From positions 238,663-302,662 of the forward strand of contig JBMNUT010000001.1 of the NCBI GenBank assembly GCA_050946375.1: a stretch of DNA of 64,000 bases, given 5' to 3'. The notes below the pieces were generated by a model. The model worked only from the letters and a program-made list of their open reading frames with translations, searched no databases and was not told the DNA's origin. The position numbers and the translations under genes are program-made. Shown here in pieces: positions 1-9,386 of the stretch (positions within the stretch are counted from its first letter, which is position 1; every line of letters begins with the position of its first letter). Source of the DNA: UBA1794 sp050946375. Its GTDB lineage: Bacteria > Bacteroidota > Bacteroidia > Bacteroidales > Bacteroidaceae.

Positions 1-81
1 CCGCGTCTACACGCAGATGTTGTGACGAGAAAAAAGAAAAAGACCGGCCTCAACCGCCAAGGCATCAGCCGGAAACAGCGG

Positions 82-393
82 TCAGCGCTTGTCCGGCAAA
101 CCGAAATCGGCCCACTGGGCAGCGTCGAAGTTATGCTTGATGATGTACTTGAAGCCGCTCATTATGTTTTTGATTTCATCGAGTTGCCGGTTAGCCACGG
201 CCATTTTTTCGCTGGCCTCTGCCCGGATGCGCTCCACCTCCTCGTTCAGCTGCGCACCACGTGCCGCGGCTTCCTCCAACTTCACAATCTCTTCCAGATT
301 GATGCCGTAGCCGCCGACTCTACTTAAATTCTTTTTTAATCCGGCAGCAAGGTCCTTCGCCTTGTTCACTTGGTTCAGATACGTCTTTGACAT
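82..393 (-). CDS. Small coiled-coil hypothetical protein (103 aa)
   Basis: I do not recognise the family. The reading frame stays open further upstream, but the ATG at 391-393 begins a sensible protein (MSKTYLNQVNKAKDLAAGLK) and follows a promoter-like box at 484-491, so I use it. Residues about 35-75 are rich in Glu, Ala, Lys and Arg with heptad-like spacing and probably form a coiled coil. There is no signal peptide or membrane segment, so it is probably cytoplasmic. It is followed toward the window start by no visible minus-strand gene. Function unknown. Confidence 0.6.
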   Translation of the reverse strand: MSKTYLNQVNKAKDLAAGLKKNLSRVGGYGINLEEIVKLEEAAARGAQLNEEVERIRAEASEKMAVANRQLDEIKNIMSGFKYIIKHNFDAAQWADFGLPDKR

Positions 394-483
394 GATAATT
401 AAATGATTATGGTAAGCAAGATTCTTCTGTGTTCCTTGCACGACACAGGGAAGAGACGGGAAAATTCCGTACTCTCCCCTATG

Positions 484-491
484 CAAAAATA
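484..491 (-). promoter_or_regulatory. Bacteroidota -7 box (TATTTTTG) for the small coiled-coil gene
   Basis: On the minus strand this reads TATTTTTG and fits TAnnTTTG. It lies about 90 bases before the chosen start at 393. No TTG at the expected distance upstream, so support is partial. Confidence 0.35.
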
Positions 492-779
492 CCCAAAAAA
501 GACAAGTATTTGCACCCCTTCCCGCAAGCCTCATCGAGGAGAAAGGCTGAAAATTAGCGGTTTCACCAAGCTAAAAAACCAAAAACAAGTTTAAAACCCA
601 AGTTCTTCCCCGGCATTCTCCGCCCCCGCCGGAGCAACTTTTTCCCTCCACATCCGCCCTTATCCATCTCTTCCTGCAAGGCTCTTTAAGCCAACAGACC
701 GACACCCCATCTTCATGCGGTAAACAGACTTTCGAAATGCCTTTCTCCCCCTCTCTCCGTTTTCTCCCATGCCCAACGA

Positions 780-858
780 AAAACGCCGGCACTTTTTTCA
801 AAAACTCCCTCCACTTCAAAAGAATCCCTGCGGGGCTTTTTGCGAAAAGCCTCGCAGG
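780..858. repeat. 22-bp palindromic repeat array, downstream of dinB
   Basis: Degenerate units resembling AAAAGTGCNGGCACTTTTCC. The last two form a near-perfect hairpin at 827-858 (CCTGCGGGGCTTTT with AAAAGCCTCGCAGG) just past the dinB stop, so it may terminate dinB. The rest of 394-884 shows no gene. Confidence 0.6.
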
Positions 859-884
859 AATCAGCACAAAGCCTCGCGGCAAAT

Positions 885-1952
885 TTACTCCTCGTCGGTC
901 GGATTGGAGACGGTCAGCCCCAGCAAACGCACCGGGCGCCCTGCCTCCCAACTCTCCTGCAAGAGGCGCTTGGCCAGAGGGAGAAGTTCCTCCTTACGCC
1001 ACTGCGGCGTGCCGGGGAGCGTCGTGCTGCGCGTGTGCTGGGAAAAATCGGCGTATTTTATCTTCAGCGTCAGGGTATTGCCCCGAAAACTCGAACTTTT
1101 CAGCCGTTCGAGCAACTCAATGGCCACATGGTACAGCTCGATGATGAGCTGGGCGCGCTCGTTGCGGTCGGCTTCGAAGGTGCGCTCGCAACCAACCGAC
1201 TTACGGTCGGAAAAAGGCTCTACGCGGCGATGGTCGATGCCCCGGGCAAATTCGTAGAAGAGCTGCCCCACCTTGCCAAACTCCGCCCGCAACGACTGCA
1301 GGCTGTACTGCCTCAGATGCCAGCCCGCATGGATTCCCATCTGATGCATGCGGCGCGCAGTCACTTTGCCTACGCCCCAAAACGACTCGATGGGCAGCAG
1401 GTCGATAAACAACTGCTGCTCGTCGGGACGGACCACGAAGAGCCCGTCGGGTTTCCGCTGCTCGGAAGCCACCTTGGCGAGGAACAGGTTCTGGGCCACA
1501 CCCGCAGAGGCCGTTAGCCCGAGCTCCTCGCGGATGCGGCGACGGATGCGGCGGGCTATCTCCACCGGATTGCCGATTTCCTGCTTATCCTCGGTCACAT
1601 CCAGAAAAGCCTCATCGATGGACAAGGCTTCCACGAGGTCGGTATAGTCATGAAATATGGCGAACACCTGCTGCGAGACGGCATGATAACGGTCGAAGTC
1701 GGGCGGAACGAAAATCAAATCGGGGCACAACTGGCGCGCTTTCAGCGAGGACATGGCCGAACGCACCCCGTACTTGCGCGCTTCGTAGCTGGCCGTGGCC
1801 ACCACGCCGCGGGCCGTCTCGCGACCGACGGCAACGGGCTTCCCGCGCAGTTCCGGGTGATCGCGCTGTTCCACCGAGGCATAGAACGCATCCATATCGA
1901 TGTGTATGATTTTCCGCCCCGGGAAAAGACGGCTTTCGTCAGAGTCGTTCAT
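885..1952 (-). CDS. dinB: DNA polymerase IV (Y-family translesion polymerase)
   Basis: 355 aa, usual length for DinB. The palm carries the metal-binding motif DMDAF near residues 19-23 and the catalytic pair in SIDEAFLD near residue 115. The little-finger domain ends at LLGLTVSN close to the C-terminus. I see no QLxLF-type clamp-binding peptide after it, so the beta-clamp contact may be lost or degenerate. The family copies damaged templates without proofreading. Its start overlaps the end of ppk by 14 bp, so the two are probably translationally coupled. No LexA-type operator was recognised. Confidence 0.93.
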   Translation of the reverse strand: MNDSDESRLFPGRKIIHIDMDAFYASVEQRDHPELRGKPVAVGRETARGVVATASYEARKYGVRSAMSSLKARQLCPDLIFVPPDFDRYHAVSQQVFAIFHDYTDLVEALSIDEAFLDVTEDKQEIGNPVEIARRIRRRIREELGLTASAGVAQNLFLAKVASEQRKPDGLFVVRPDEQQLFIDLLPIESFWGVGKVTARRMHQMGIHAGWHLRQYSLQSLRAEFGKVGQLFYEFARGIDHRRVEPFSDRKSVGCERTFEADRNERAQLIIELYHVAIELLERLKSSSFRGNTLTLKIKYADFSQHTRSTTLPGTPQWRKEELLPLAKRLLQESWEAGRPVRLLGLTVSNPTDEE

Positions 1953-4035
1953 CGGGAAGCGGCGCCCCTTTCGCCCGGCCTAACAGAGTTTTGCCGCAAG
2001 ACACCAGGTACTCGCGTACGGCATGCTGCACGCGAACCGTATTTCTCGGGTCATCGTCCTTGAAACAGTTGTGCAGATGTTCGTCCACCCAGCAGGCCTT
2101 CCGTCCCGGCAGAAGCTGTATTTTGAGCAAATGGGTCAGCATCTTTTTCAGCTCTCCGTCGAGCACGGGCGTAATAACCTCGATACGTCGGTAGAGGTTG
2201 CGCCGCATGAAGTCGGGCGAACCCATGTAGAGCTCCGGCTCTCCCCCTGCGCCGAAATACCAGATGCGGGCATGCTCCAGAAAGGAATCGACGATGCGCG
2301 TGACGCGGATATGCCGGCTGAACGGCCTGCCGGGCACGAGGCAACAGATGCCGCGCACTATCAAGTCGATTTCAACCCCCGCCTGACTCGCCTCGTAGAG
2401 CAAGTCAATCATGCCCCGCTCCTGCAGGGCATTCATCTTCAGCACGATGCGCCCGCGGCCTCCCCCACGGGCTACTTCGATTTCCCGCCGTATGAGCCGC
2501 TCCAGCGTGCTCACCAAATTAAACGGAGGCACGAGCAAACGACGGAAAACAGGCTCGCCCTCCGGACAGCGCAGGTAGGAAAACAGCGCATGGAGGTCGG
2601 CCACAATCTCTTCGTTGCAGGTGAAAAGCCCCAAATCGGCATACACTTCGGCCGTTTGCTCGTTGAAGTTACCCGTACCCACATAGGCATAGCCCGACTT
2701 CCCCTGCTCGTTTTCGCGCAAGATGAGGGCCACTTTGGCATGGACCTTCAGCTTTGGGATACTATATATAATGTGTACGCCGAAGCGCTGCATGAGTTCG
2801 GCCGTAGCCAGGTTGTGCGCTTCGTCGAAACGGGCCTTCAGCTCGACGAAAACGGTCACCTCCTTGCCGTTTTGCGCTGCAGAGATGAGCGTATTGATGA
2901 CCGTGGAGTTCTCCGCCACGCGGTACTGCGTGATCAGAATCTCCTTGACTTCCGGGTCGTGCACCGCCTCATACAACCAATGGATGAAGGGGTCGAACGA
3001 ATGATACGGATAGTAAAGCAGCAAATCCCTGCGGGCCACTTCCGTAAAGACGGGGTGCCGTCCCTTTTTCATGAAAGGCAGGGGGACATGAGGCGGGGCA
3101 CTGAACTTCAGCCGTTCCTCGGGACAGGGCAAATGCCCCAGGTCCTCCAGATTCAGATGGTGGTCGCCCTCCACCAGATCGTCCTGCGTAATGCCGAAAG
3201 CATCCATCAGCGCCTCCAGAAAGTCGAGGGGCATACGCCGGTCATACACAAAGCGGCAGACGGCACCTATCTTGCGTTTCCGCAACTTGCGCTTCATCTG
3301 CTCCACAATCCCGCCGGGCACGTTGTCTTCAATCATTATGTCCGCATCGCGGGATATCTTGATGGAATAGCTGCTTTCCACGTCGTATCCCGGGAAAATC
3401 ACGTCGAGATTGGCGGCAACCACATCCTCCAGAAACATGAAACAGGCCTTCCGCCCCGCCGCGGGGAGCTCCACAAAACGGGGCACCTTGCTGTACGGTA
3501 TCTTCAGCACAAAGTATTCCCAGCCCGCCGCCTCAGCCCCTTTCGGGCGCAGCCGCACGGCAAGATACAAGCGCCCCTCGCGCAAAAACGAGCGGACGCG
3601 CCCTTTCTGCACCACCACGGGCTGCAAAAAGGGGAATACTTCCTCCAGAAAAAAGCTACGCACAAAGCTCTTGTGCTCCTCGCCTACCTCGGGCGACTGA
3701 TAGAAGCCGATGCCCTCGGCCTCCAGTGCAGGCAAAATGCGCCGTTCGTAGATGCGGACGCGCTCATCGAGCTGCCGATTTACCTCGCGGGTAATGGCTT
3801 CCAGCACCTGCTCCTGCTCGTCGGCACTCTCTTCCACGGCGCGGCTGCCCGAAATGCTGGCGCGCAGGTCGGCAACACGCACCTTATAAAACTCTTCCAG
3901 GTTGGAAGAATAGATGGAGATGAACTTGATCCGCTCGTAAAGCGGGAGACTTTCGTCGTCAGCCTCCAGCAAAACGCGGTAATTAAAGGACAACCAGCTG
4001 ATATCACGGTTGAAATATTCGTATTGTGGCTCCAT
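1939..4035 (-). CDS. ppk: Polyphosphate kinase 1
   Basis: 698 aa from the ATG at 4035; a TTG nine bases further upstream is less likely. The protein opens with FNRDISWLSFNYRVL, the PPK1 N-terminal signature, and carries the phospholipase-D-like catalytic half with the phosphorylated-His segment KLKVHAKVALILR and the motif YVGTGNFNEQTAEVYADLGL. PPK1 reversibly polymerises the gamma phosphate of ATP into polyphosphate. It overlaps dinB and is divergent from the phosphoesterase at 4108. A gene for exopolyphosphatase is not visible nearby. Confidence 0.95.
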   Translation of the reverse strand: MEPQYEYFNRDISWLSFNYRVLLEADDESLPLYERIKFISIYSSNLEEFYKVRVADLRASISGSRAVEESADEQEQVLEAITREVNRQLDERVRIYERRILPALEAEGIGFYQSPEVGEEHKSFVRSFFLEEVFPFLQPVVVQKGRVRSFLREGRLYLAVRLRPKGAEAAGWEYFVLKIPYSKVPRFVELPAAGRKACFMFLEDVVAANLDVIFPGYDVESSYSIKISRDADIMIEDNVPGGIVEQMKRKLRKRKIGAVCRFVYDRRMPLDFLEALMDAFGITQDDLVEGDHHLNLEDLGHLPCPEERLKFSAPPHVPLPFMKKGRHPVFTEVARRDLLLYYPYHSFDPFIHWLYEAVHDPEVKEILITQYRVAENSTVINTLISAAQNGKEVTVFVELKARFDEAHNLATAELMQRFGVHIIYSIPKLKVHAKVALILRENEQGKSGYAYVGTGNFNEQTAEVYADLGLFTCNEEIVADLHALFSYLRCPEGEPVFRRLLVPPFNLVSTLERLIRREIEVARGGGRGRIVLKMNALQERGMIDLLYEASQAGVEIDLIVRGICCLVPGRPFSRHIRVTRIVDSFLEHARIWYFGAGGEPELYMGSPDFMRRNLYRRIEVITPVLDGELKKMLTHLLKIQLLPGRKACWVDEHLHNCFKDDDPRNTVRVQHAVREYLVSCGKTLLGRAKGAPLPDERL

Positions 4036-4075
4036 AAGGCGCAAAAATCAAAGCAATCAAAGTGCGTAAATATAC

Positions 4076-4083
4076 TATCTTTG
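4076..4083 (+). promoter_or_regulatory. -7 box (TATCTTTG) for the phosphoesterase
   Basis: Exact TAnnTTTG match 24 bases before the ATG at 4108, inside the short divergent region with ppk. No clear TTG 20 bp upstream. Confidence 0.5.
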
Positions 4084-4107
4084 CGGCGAAACAAAGACAT
4101 TTTTCCC

Positions 4108-4626
4108 ATGAAAAGAATCGGAATTCTTTCAGACACCCATGCCTTTTGGGACGACAAGTATGCCGAATACCTCGGAGCCTGCGACGAAATCTGGCACGCA
4201 GGCGACTTCGGTTCCCTGGAGATAGCCGACCGGCTCGCCGCCCTGGGCCCCCTGCTGCGGGGAGTGTATGGCAACTGCGACGGACAGGACATCCGCCTGC
4301 GCTTTCCCGAGATACTCCGCTTCCGGTGCGAAGGCGTAGACGTACTGATGAAGCACATCGGCGGCTATCCCGGCCACTATGATTTCTCCATCCGGAGCCG
4401 CATCTACACCCATCCGCCCCAGCTCTTCGTCAGCGGACACTCGCACATCCTGAAAGTCATGAACGACCGCAACCTCCACCTCCTGCACATCAATCCCGGA
4501 GCCGCAGGCATGCAGGGGTTCCACACCGTGCGGACACTCGTAAGGCTCACCATCGACCAGAGCGACATGCGCGACCTGGAAGTCATCGAGCTGGCCGAAA
4601 AGTCGACGGGCTACCTCACCCGCTGA
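4108..4626 (+). CDS. YfcE/MJ0936-family metallophosphoesterase
   Basis: 172 aa. The frame is open far upstream through ppk antisense, but the real start is the ATG at 4108, 24 bases after a TATCTTTG box. Metal-ligand motifs appear in family order: SDTH near the N-terminus, GDFGS, GNCD, and SGHSHI near the end. These match binuclear calcineurin-like phosphodiesterases of the YfcE type, which hydrolyse phosphodiesters; the physiological substrate is unknown. It is followed directly by a 22-bp repeat array. Confidence 0.9.
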   Translation: MKRIGILSDTHAFWDDKYAEYLGACDEIWHAGDFGSLEIADRLAALGPLLRGVYGNCDGQDIRLRFPEILRFRCEGVDVLMKHIGGYPGHYDFSIRSRIYTHPPQLFVSGHSHILKVMNDRNLHLLHINPGAAGMQGFHTVRTLVRLTIDQSDMRDLEVIELAEKSTGYLTR

Positions 4627-4628
4627 CC

Positions 4629-4720
4629 GAAGTGCCGCATCCGCTTCGGAAAAGTGCCGCCACCTGAAGCAAAAAGTGCCTCGACTTTTTCCCGAAAGTG
4701 CCCCGGCTTTTTCCCGGAAG
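4629..4720. repeat. 22-bp palindromic repeat array (4 units)
   Basis: Four consecutive units starting at about 4629, 4650, 4671 and 4695, each of AAAGTGCC...CTTTTTCCC type, beginning three bases after the phosphoesterase stop. The remainder of the 4627-4954 gap holds the korA leader. Confidence 0.75.
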
Positions 4721-4839
4721 CGGCAGCACATCCGGCCCGCAGCCCCTGCCATTGAGGCACAAACACTCGAAGCGGGAGCATAAAAATGACAGCCAAAACA
4801 ACAAGACGGGCGACATTTTGCAAAAAACAAGGGCATAAC

Positions 4840-4870
4840 TTGCCCAATCAAAAGAACTTTGCGAAATTTG
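4840..4870 (+). promoter_or_regulatory. Probable korA promoter
   Basis: TTG at 4840-4842, a 20-bp spacer and GAAATTTG at 4863-4870, one mismatch from TAnnTTTG. It would give a leader of about 80 bases. Confidence 0.4.
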
Positions 4871-4954
4871 CGCCGTTACAACGGAAAATTCCCCGCGAGG
4901 AATACGATATACCCCCAAGGGAAAAGAAAAACACCCTCATAACTGATACTTTTT

Positions 4955-6817
4955 ATGACGAACAACATGATGGTAAAAGAATTGGAGAAAGTCGTAGTAC
5001 GCTTCTCCGGAGATTCCGGCGACGGCATGCAGTTGGCCGGAAACATCTTCTCAAATGTCTCGGCCACGGTAGGCAACGACATTTGTACCTTCCCCGACTA
5101 CCCTGCCGACATCCGCGCCCCGCAAGGCTCGCTCACGGGCGTGTCCGGATTCCAGGTACACATCGGCGCAGGGAAAGTACACACCCCGGGCGACAAGTGC
5201 GACGTTCTCGTAGCAATGAACCCCGCCGCACTCAAAACCCAGTACAAGTTCTGCAAACCCGAAGCCGTCATCATCATCGACACCGACAACTTCACACGAA
5301 AAGACTTGGACAAAGCCCTCATCACCTCCGACAATCCCTTCGAAGAACTGGGGATTAAGAACGAAGTCATAGCGGCCCCTATCTCTTCCATGTGCAAAGA
5401 AAGCCTGAAGGACAGCGGAATGGACAACAAATCCATACTGCGTTGCAAAAACATGTTTGCCTTAGGCCTGGTGTGCTGGCTCTTCAACCGCCAAATTCCC
5501 CTCGCCGAAAACATGCTGAGGGAGAAGTTCGCGAAGAAACCCGCCATCGCCGAAGCCAACATCAAGGTACTCAACGACGGCTATAACTACGGCCACAACA
5601 CCCACGCCAACGGGGCCGTAACCTACAAGATAGAGAGCAAAAGCCCCAAAGCCAAAGGCCGCTACATGGACATCAACGGCAACAAAGCCACCTGCTACGG
5701 CCTCATTGCCGCAGCGGAGAAGGCCGGGCTGCAGCTTTACCTGGGTTCTTACCCCATCACCCCCGCCACCGACATACTGCACGAGCTGAGCAAACACAAG
5801 TCTCTGGGCATAAAAACCGTACAGTGCGAAGACGAAATTGCCGGTTGCTCCTCGGCCGTGGGCGCAGCCTTCGCAGGTGCGCTGGCAGTAACCTCCACAT
5901 CCGGCCCCGGAATCTGCCTGAAGAGTGAGGCAATGAACCTGGCCGTAATCGCAGAACTGCCCCTCGTTGTCGTAGATGTGCAAAGGGGTGGTCCTTCAAC
6001 CGGAATGCCTACCAAGTCTGAGCAGACCGACTTGCTCCAGGCCCTCTACGGGCGCAACGGCGAAAGCCCGATGCCCGTGATTGCGGCAACCTCGCCCACC
6101 AACTGTTTTGATGCGGCCTATGCTGCGGCAAAAATCGCCGTCGAGCACATGACTCCCGTAGTACTTTTGACCGACGCCTTCGTGGCAAACGGCGCGGCAG
6201 CCTGGAAATTGCCGGATATCGAGAAAGACTATCCCGCAATCACGCCGCACTACGTCACCCCCGACATGGCCGGAAAATGGACTCCCTACCAGCGCGACCC
6301 GGAAACCTGCGTCCGTTATTGGGCAGTACCCGGCACTCCCGGCTTCAGCCACCGCATCGGCGGACTGGAGAAGAGCAGCGAAACGGGAAGCATCTCGACC
6401 GATCCGGAAAATCACAACCTCATGACCAAGCTCCGCGCAGAGAAAGTGGCCAAAATCGCCGATACTTTGCCCCTGCAGGAAGTAGAGGGAGCAGTAGAAG
6501 ACGCCGACCTGCTCATCGTAGGCTGGGGCGGAACGTACGGACACCTTTACTCTGCCATGGAAGAACTCAATGCCCAAGGCAAGAAAGTGGCACTGGCCCA
6601 GTTCCAATACATCAACCCGCTGCCGAAGAACACCGCCGAAATACTCTGCCGCTACAAGAAGGTTGTGGTAGCCGAGCAGAACAGCGGACAATTTGCCGCC
6701 TACCTGCGCGGAAAAATACCCGCCGCAAACATCGTAGGGCAATACAACGAAGTAAAAGGACAACCGTTCGTAACGCAAGAACTCGTTGCCGCATTCACTA
6801 AATTTCTGGAGGACTAA
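4955..6817 (+). CDS. korA: 2-oxoglutarate:ferredoxin oxidoreductase, fused gamma-alpha subunit
   Basis: 620 aa. The N-terminal ~200 residues are the gamma domain (RFSGDSGDGMQLAGN), followed by the pyrimidine-binding alpha domain (YPITPATDILHEL, CEDEIAGCSSAVGAAFAGA) and the C-terminal transketolase-like domain. This fused architecture is usual for KorA in Bacteroidota. With KorB it decarboxylates 2-oxoglutarate oxidatively to succinyl-CoA, or fixes CO2 in reverse, using ferredoxin. The KorB gene starts 5 bases after the stop, so they form one operon ending at the terminator at 7861. A second in-frame Met lies five codons in. No separate KorC/KorD subunit is present. Confidence 0.93.
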   Translation: MTNNMMVKELEKVVVRFSGDSGDGMQLAGNIFSNVSATVGNDICTFPDYPADIRAPQGSLTGVSGFQVHIGAGKVHTPGDKCDVLVAMNPAALKTQYKFCKPEAVIIIDTDNFTRKDLDKALITSDNPFEELGIKNEVIAAPISSMCKESLKDSGMDNKSILRCKNMFALGLVCWLFNRQIPLAENMLREKFAKKPAIAEANIKVLNDGYNYGHNTHANGAVTYKIESKSPKAKGRYMDINGNKATCYGLIAAAEKAGLQLYLGSYPITPATDILHELSKHKSLGIKTVQCEDEIAGCSSAVGAAFAGALAVTSTSGPGICLKSEAMNLAVIAELPLVVVDVQRGGPSTGMPTKSEQTDLLQALYGRNGESPMPVIAATSPTNCFDAAYAAAKIAVEHMTPVVLLTDAFVANGAAAWKLPDIEKDYPAITPHYVTPDMAGKWTPYQRDPETCVRYWAVPGTPGFSHRIGGLEKSSETGSISTDPENHNLMTKLRAEKVAKIADTLPLQEVEGAVEDADLLIVGWGGTYGHLYSAMEELNAQGKKVALAQFQYINPLPKNTAEILCRYKKVVVAEQNSGQFAAYLRGKIPAANIVGQYNEVKGQPFVTQELVAAFTKFLED

Positions 6818-6822
6818 AAACT

Positions 6823-7824
6823 ATGGAATACACTGCAAACGATTATAAAGCCGGGCAACCCCGCTGGTGCCCGGGCTGCGGCGACCACGCCTTCCTGGCC
6901 TCGCTGCACAAGGCCATGGCCGAAATCGGAACAAACCCCGACGACATTGCCGTAATCTCAGGCATCGGTTGCTCCTCGCGCCTGCCTTATTACATGAACA
7001 CCTATGGCTTCCACACAATCCACGGGCGCGCCGCAGCGATTGCTACGGGCGTAAAAGTAGCCAACCCGAAGATTACCGTATGGCAGATATCGGGCGACGG
7101 CGACGGCCTTGCCATCGGCGGAAATCACTTCATCCACGCTCTGCGACGGAACATCAACTTAAACATGATTCTGCTCAACAACCGCATCTACGGACTGACG
7201 AAAGGGCAATATTCACCCACATCGCCCCGAGGATTCGTGAGCAAGTCTTCGCCATACGGCACGGTGGAAGACCCATTCCACCCGGCCGAACTGGCATTTG
7301 GAGCCCGCGGACAGTTTTTTGCGCGCTGCGTTGCCACAGATGCGCCCGGCTCTGTGGAAGTTCTCACGGCGGCCGCACGCCATAAAGGGGCGTCCGTGGT
7401 AGAAGTGCTGCAGAACTGCGTCATCTTCAACAACGGAGCTTACGACAGCATCTACACTAAAGAAGGAAGGGCCAAGAACGCCATCTATTTGGAGCATGGG
7501 AAACCGATGCTCTTCGGTGAGAATAAGGAATTCGGCCTCATGCAAGAAGGCTTCGGCCTGAAGGTCGTGAAAATCGGCGAGAACGGAATCACCGAAAAGG
7601 ACATACTCGTTCACGATGCACACTGCGCCGACAACACACTCCACCTGAAGCTCGCCCTCATGGAAGGCCCCGACTTCCCCATTGCGCTGGGCGTAATACG
7701 CGATGTGGAAGCACCCTCCTACGAAGAGGCCGTAGAAGCCCAAATAGAAGAACTGAAAGCAAAGAAACCCTACCACAACTTTGCCGAACTGCTGGACACG
7801 AACGACACGTGGGAGGTGAAGTAA
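6823..7824 (+). CDS. korB: 2-oxoglutarate:ferredoxin oxidoreductase, TPP-binding beta subunit
   Basis: 333 aa. The N-terminal CPGCGDH motif is typical of the family and contributes iron-sulfur ligands. The thiamine-diphosphate motif begins GDGDGLAIGGNH and closes with LLNNRIYGLTKGQ. It pairs with KorA in a two-gene operon and is followed by an intrinsic terminator. The family makes an alpha2beta2-type cytoplasmic complex for central carbon metabolism in anaerobes. Confidence 0.94.
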   Translation: MEYTANDYKAGQPRWCPGCGDHAFLASLHKAMAEIGTNPDDIAVISGIGCSSRLPYYMNTYGFHTIHGRAAAIATGVKVANPKITVWQISGDGDGLAIGGNHFIHALRRNINLNMILLNNRIYGLTKGQYSPTSPRGFVSKSSPYGTVEDPFHPAELAFGARGQFFARCVATDAPGSVEVLTAAARHKGASVVEVLQNCVIFNNGAYDSIYTKEGRAKNAIYLEHGKPMLFGENKEFGLMQEGFGLKVVKIGENGITEKDILVHDAHCADNTLHLKLALMEGPDFPIALGVIRDVEAPSYEEAVEAQIEELKAKKPYHNFAELLDTNDTWEVK

Positions 7825-7860
7825 ATCACCTTTCCACTGTCTTCCGAAAGACCATATCCA

Positions 7861-7897
7861 CAAGGTTTCCGCCACCCGGCGGAGACCTTGTTTTTTT
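7861..7897 (+). terminator. Intrinsic terminator of korAB
   Basis: Stem CAAGGTTTCCGCC / GGCGGAGACCTTG with loop ACCC, followed by seven T residues at 7891-7897. Confidence 0.85.
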
Positions 7898-7940
7898 ACT
7901 CCCCCAAGGCTTACCCACAAAAGCCCCGCCGCCTCCCTGC

Positions 7941-7992
7941 AAAAGTGCCGGCACTTCTGCCGAAAACGCACGGCACTTACCGAAAACAGACG
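7941..7992. repeat. 22-bp palindromic repeat array (2-3 units)
   Basis: Units at 7941-7962 (AAAAGTGCCGGCACTTCTGC...) and 7963-7982, then a partial third. Lies after the korAB terminator and before the spmAB promoter. Confidence 0.75.
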
Positions 7993-8092
7993 CTGCCCAA
8001 TCTGCCCCAAAGGCCGCACAAAGAGACAACAACCGCCAGCTCCCAACGCCCGAAAGCCCAACCAAAAGGAAGAAAGTTCGAAGTTTTTTTGT

Positions 8093-8123
8093 TTGTAGCT
8101 TCGCGAGGATATGCGTATTTTTG
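8093..8123 (+). promoter_or_regulatory. Promoter of spmAB operon, almost leaderless
   Basis: TTG at 8093-8095, a 20-bp spacer and TATTTTTG at 8116-8123. The ATG at 8135 is only 11 bases after the box, so the mRNA leader is very short. This rules out the in-frame ATG at 8111, which lies upstream of the box. Confidence 0.7.
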
Positions 8124-8134
8124 CAGAAAAAAGA

Positions 8135-9367
8135 ATGGTATTAAACTATATTTGGATCGGTTTCTTCCTCGTAGCCCTCGCAGTGGCCCTCATCCGCCTC
8201 TGTTTCATGGGAGACACGGAAGTATTTACCACCATCATGGACTCCACATTCGCCGCATCCAAGAACGCTTTCGAGATAAGCCTCGGACTGACCGGCGTAC
8301 TCTCCCTGTGGATGGGACTGATGAAAATCGGCGAAGCCGGCGGACTGATTCAAGTATTTTCCCGCATGCTCGACCCCGTTTTCCGGCGTCTTTTCCCCGA
8401 CATACCCAAGGGGCACCCCGCTTCGGGAGCCATCTTCATGAACATCACCGCCAACATGCTCGGCCTGGACAATGCAGCCACCCCGCTGGGCCTGAAGGCC
8501 ATGCAAGAACTGCAGAGCATCAACCCCCAGAAAGACACGGCAAGCAACCCGATGATCATGTTCCTCGTGCTCAACTCCTCCGGGCTGATTCTCATCCCCG
8601 TCAGCATACTCGTCTACCGCGCCCAGCAGGGAGCGGCACAACCCACCGATGTATTCATCCCCATCCTGATAACAACCTTCATTTCCACCCTCGTAGGCAT
8701 CATAACGGTGAGCGCCTATCAGCGAATCAACCTGCTCAACCGCACGATTCTCTGCTTCCTGGGCGGAATCACGCTGTTCATTGCCGCACTGATGGCCGTC
8801 TTTTCCCAATTAGACAAAGACCAAATGAACGCATACAGTACGCTTGCGGCCAACTTCCTGCTGTTTCTCATCATCGTAGGCTTCATCGTCTGGGGAATGC
8901 GCAAGCGAATCAACGTATACGAGCAGTTTATCGAAGGCGCCAAGGAAGGCTTTTCCACAGCCGTGCGCATCATCCCCTACTTAGTGGCCATCCTTGTAGC
9001 CGTAGGCGTGTTCCGCGCCTCAGGAGCCATGGGACTTTTGGTCGACGGGATACGCTGGCTCTTCGACAGCTGCGGCATAGACAGCCAGTTCGTGGGCGCG
9101 CTTCCCACCGCACTGATGAAGCCCCTGAGCGGAAGCGGCTCCCGCGGAATGATGGTGGACGCGATGGCTACCTACGGCGCCGACTCGTTTGTCGGCAGAC
9201 TTGCCTGCATGGTGCAAGGCTCTACCGACACGACGTTCTACATACTGGCCGTCTACTTCGGAAGCGTAGGCATTCGCAAGACGCGGCACGCCGTAACCTG
9301 CGGACTACTGGCCGACTTCTCCGGGACGATAGCCGCCATATTCCTCTGCTACTTCTTCTTCGGATGA
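8135..9367 (+). CDS. SpmA-SpmB fusion, nucleoside-recognition (Gate) domain membrane protein
   Basis: 410 aa, starting at ATG 8135 on promoter grounds. About ten hydrophobic segments are visible. The first half resembles SpmA (TANMLGLDNAATPLGLKAM), the second SpmB (ALPTALMKPLSGSGSRGMMV). In spore formers the two are separate spore-maturation proteins; in non-sporing Bacteroidota the fused form is common and its substrate is not known, although the Gate domain suggests a transporter of small molecules. It probably leads an operon with ybeY, whose start is 19 bases after the stop. Confidence 0.85.
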   Translation: MVLNYIWIGFFLVALAVALIRLCFMGDTEVFTTIMDSTFAASKNAFEISLGLTGVLSLWMGLMKIGEAGGLIQVFSRMLDPVFRRLFPDIPKGHPASGAIFMNITANMLGLDNAATPLGLKAMQELQSINPQKDTASNPMIMFLVLNSSGLILIPVSILVYRAQQGAAQPTDVFIPILITTFISTLVGIITVSAYQRINLLNRTILCFLGGITLFIAALMAVFSQLDKDQMNAYSTLAANFLLFLIIVGFIVWGMRKRINVYEQFIEGAKEGFSTAVRIIPYLVAILVAVGVFRASGAMGLLVDGIRWLFDSCGIDSQFVGALPTALMKPLSGSGSRGMMVDAMATYGADSFVGRLACMVQGSTDTTFYILAVYFGSVGIRKTRHAVTCGLLADFSGTIAAIFLCYFFFG

Positions 9368-9386
9368 GACAAAGAACCATAACCCA

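Noticed and set aside
1..25. Possible 3' end of a plus-strand gene (RVYTQML then stop)
   Set aside because: Seven codons are too few to support a gene.
2023..4107. Long plus-strand open frame antisense to ppk
   Set aside because: It only mirrors ppk codons in a GC-rich region. The real plus-strand gene is the phosphoesterase starting at 4108.
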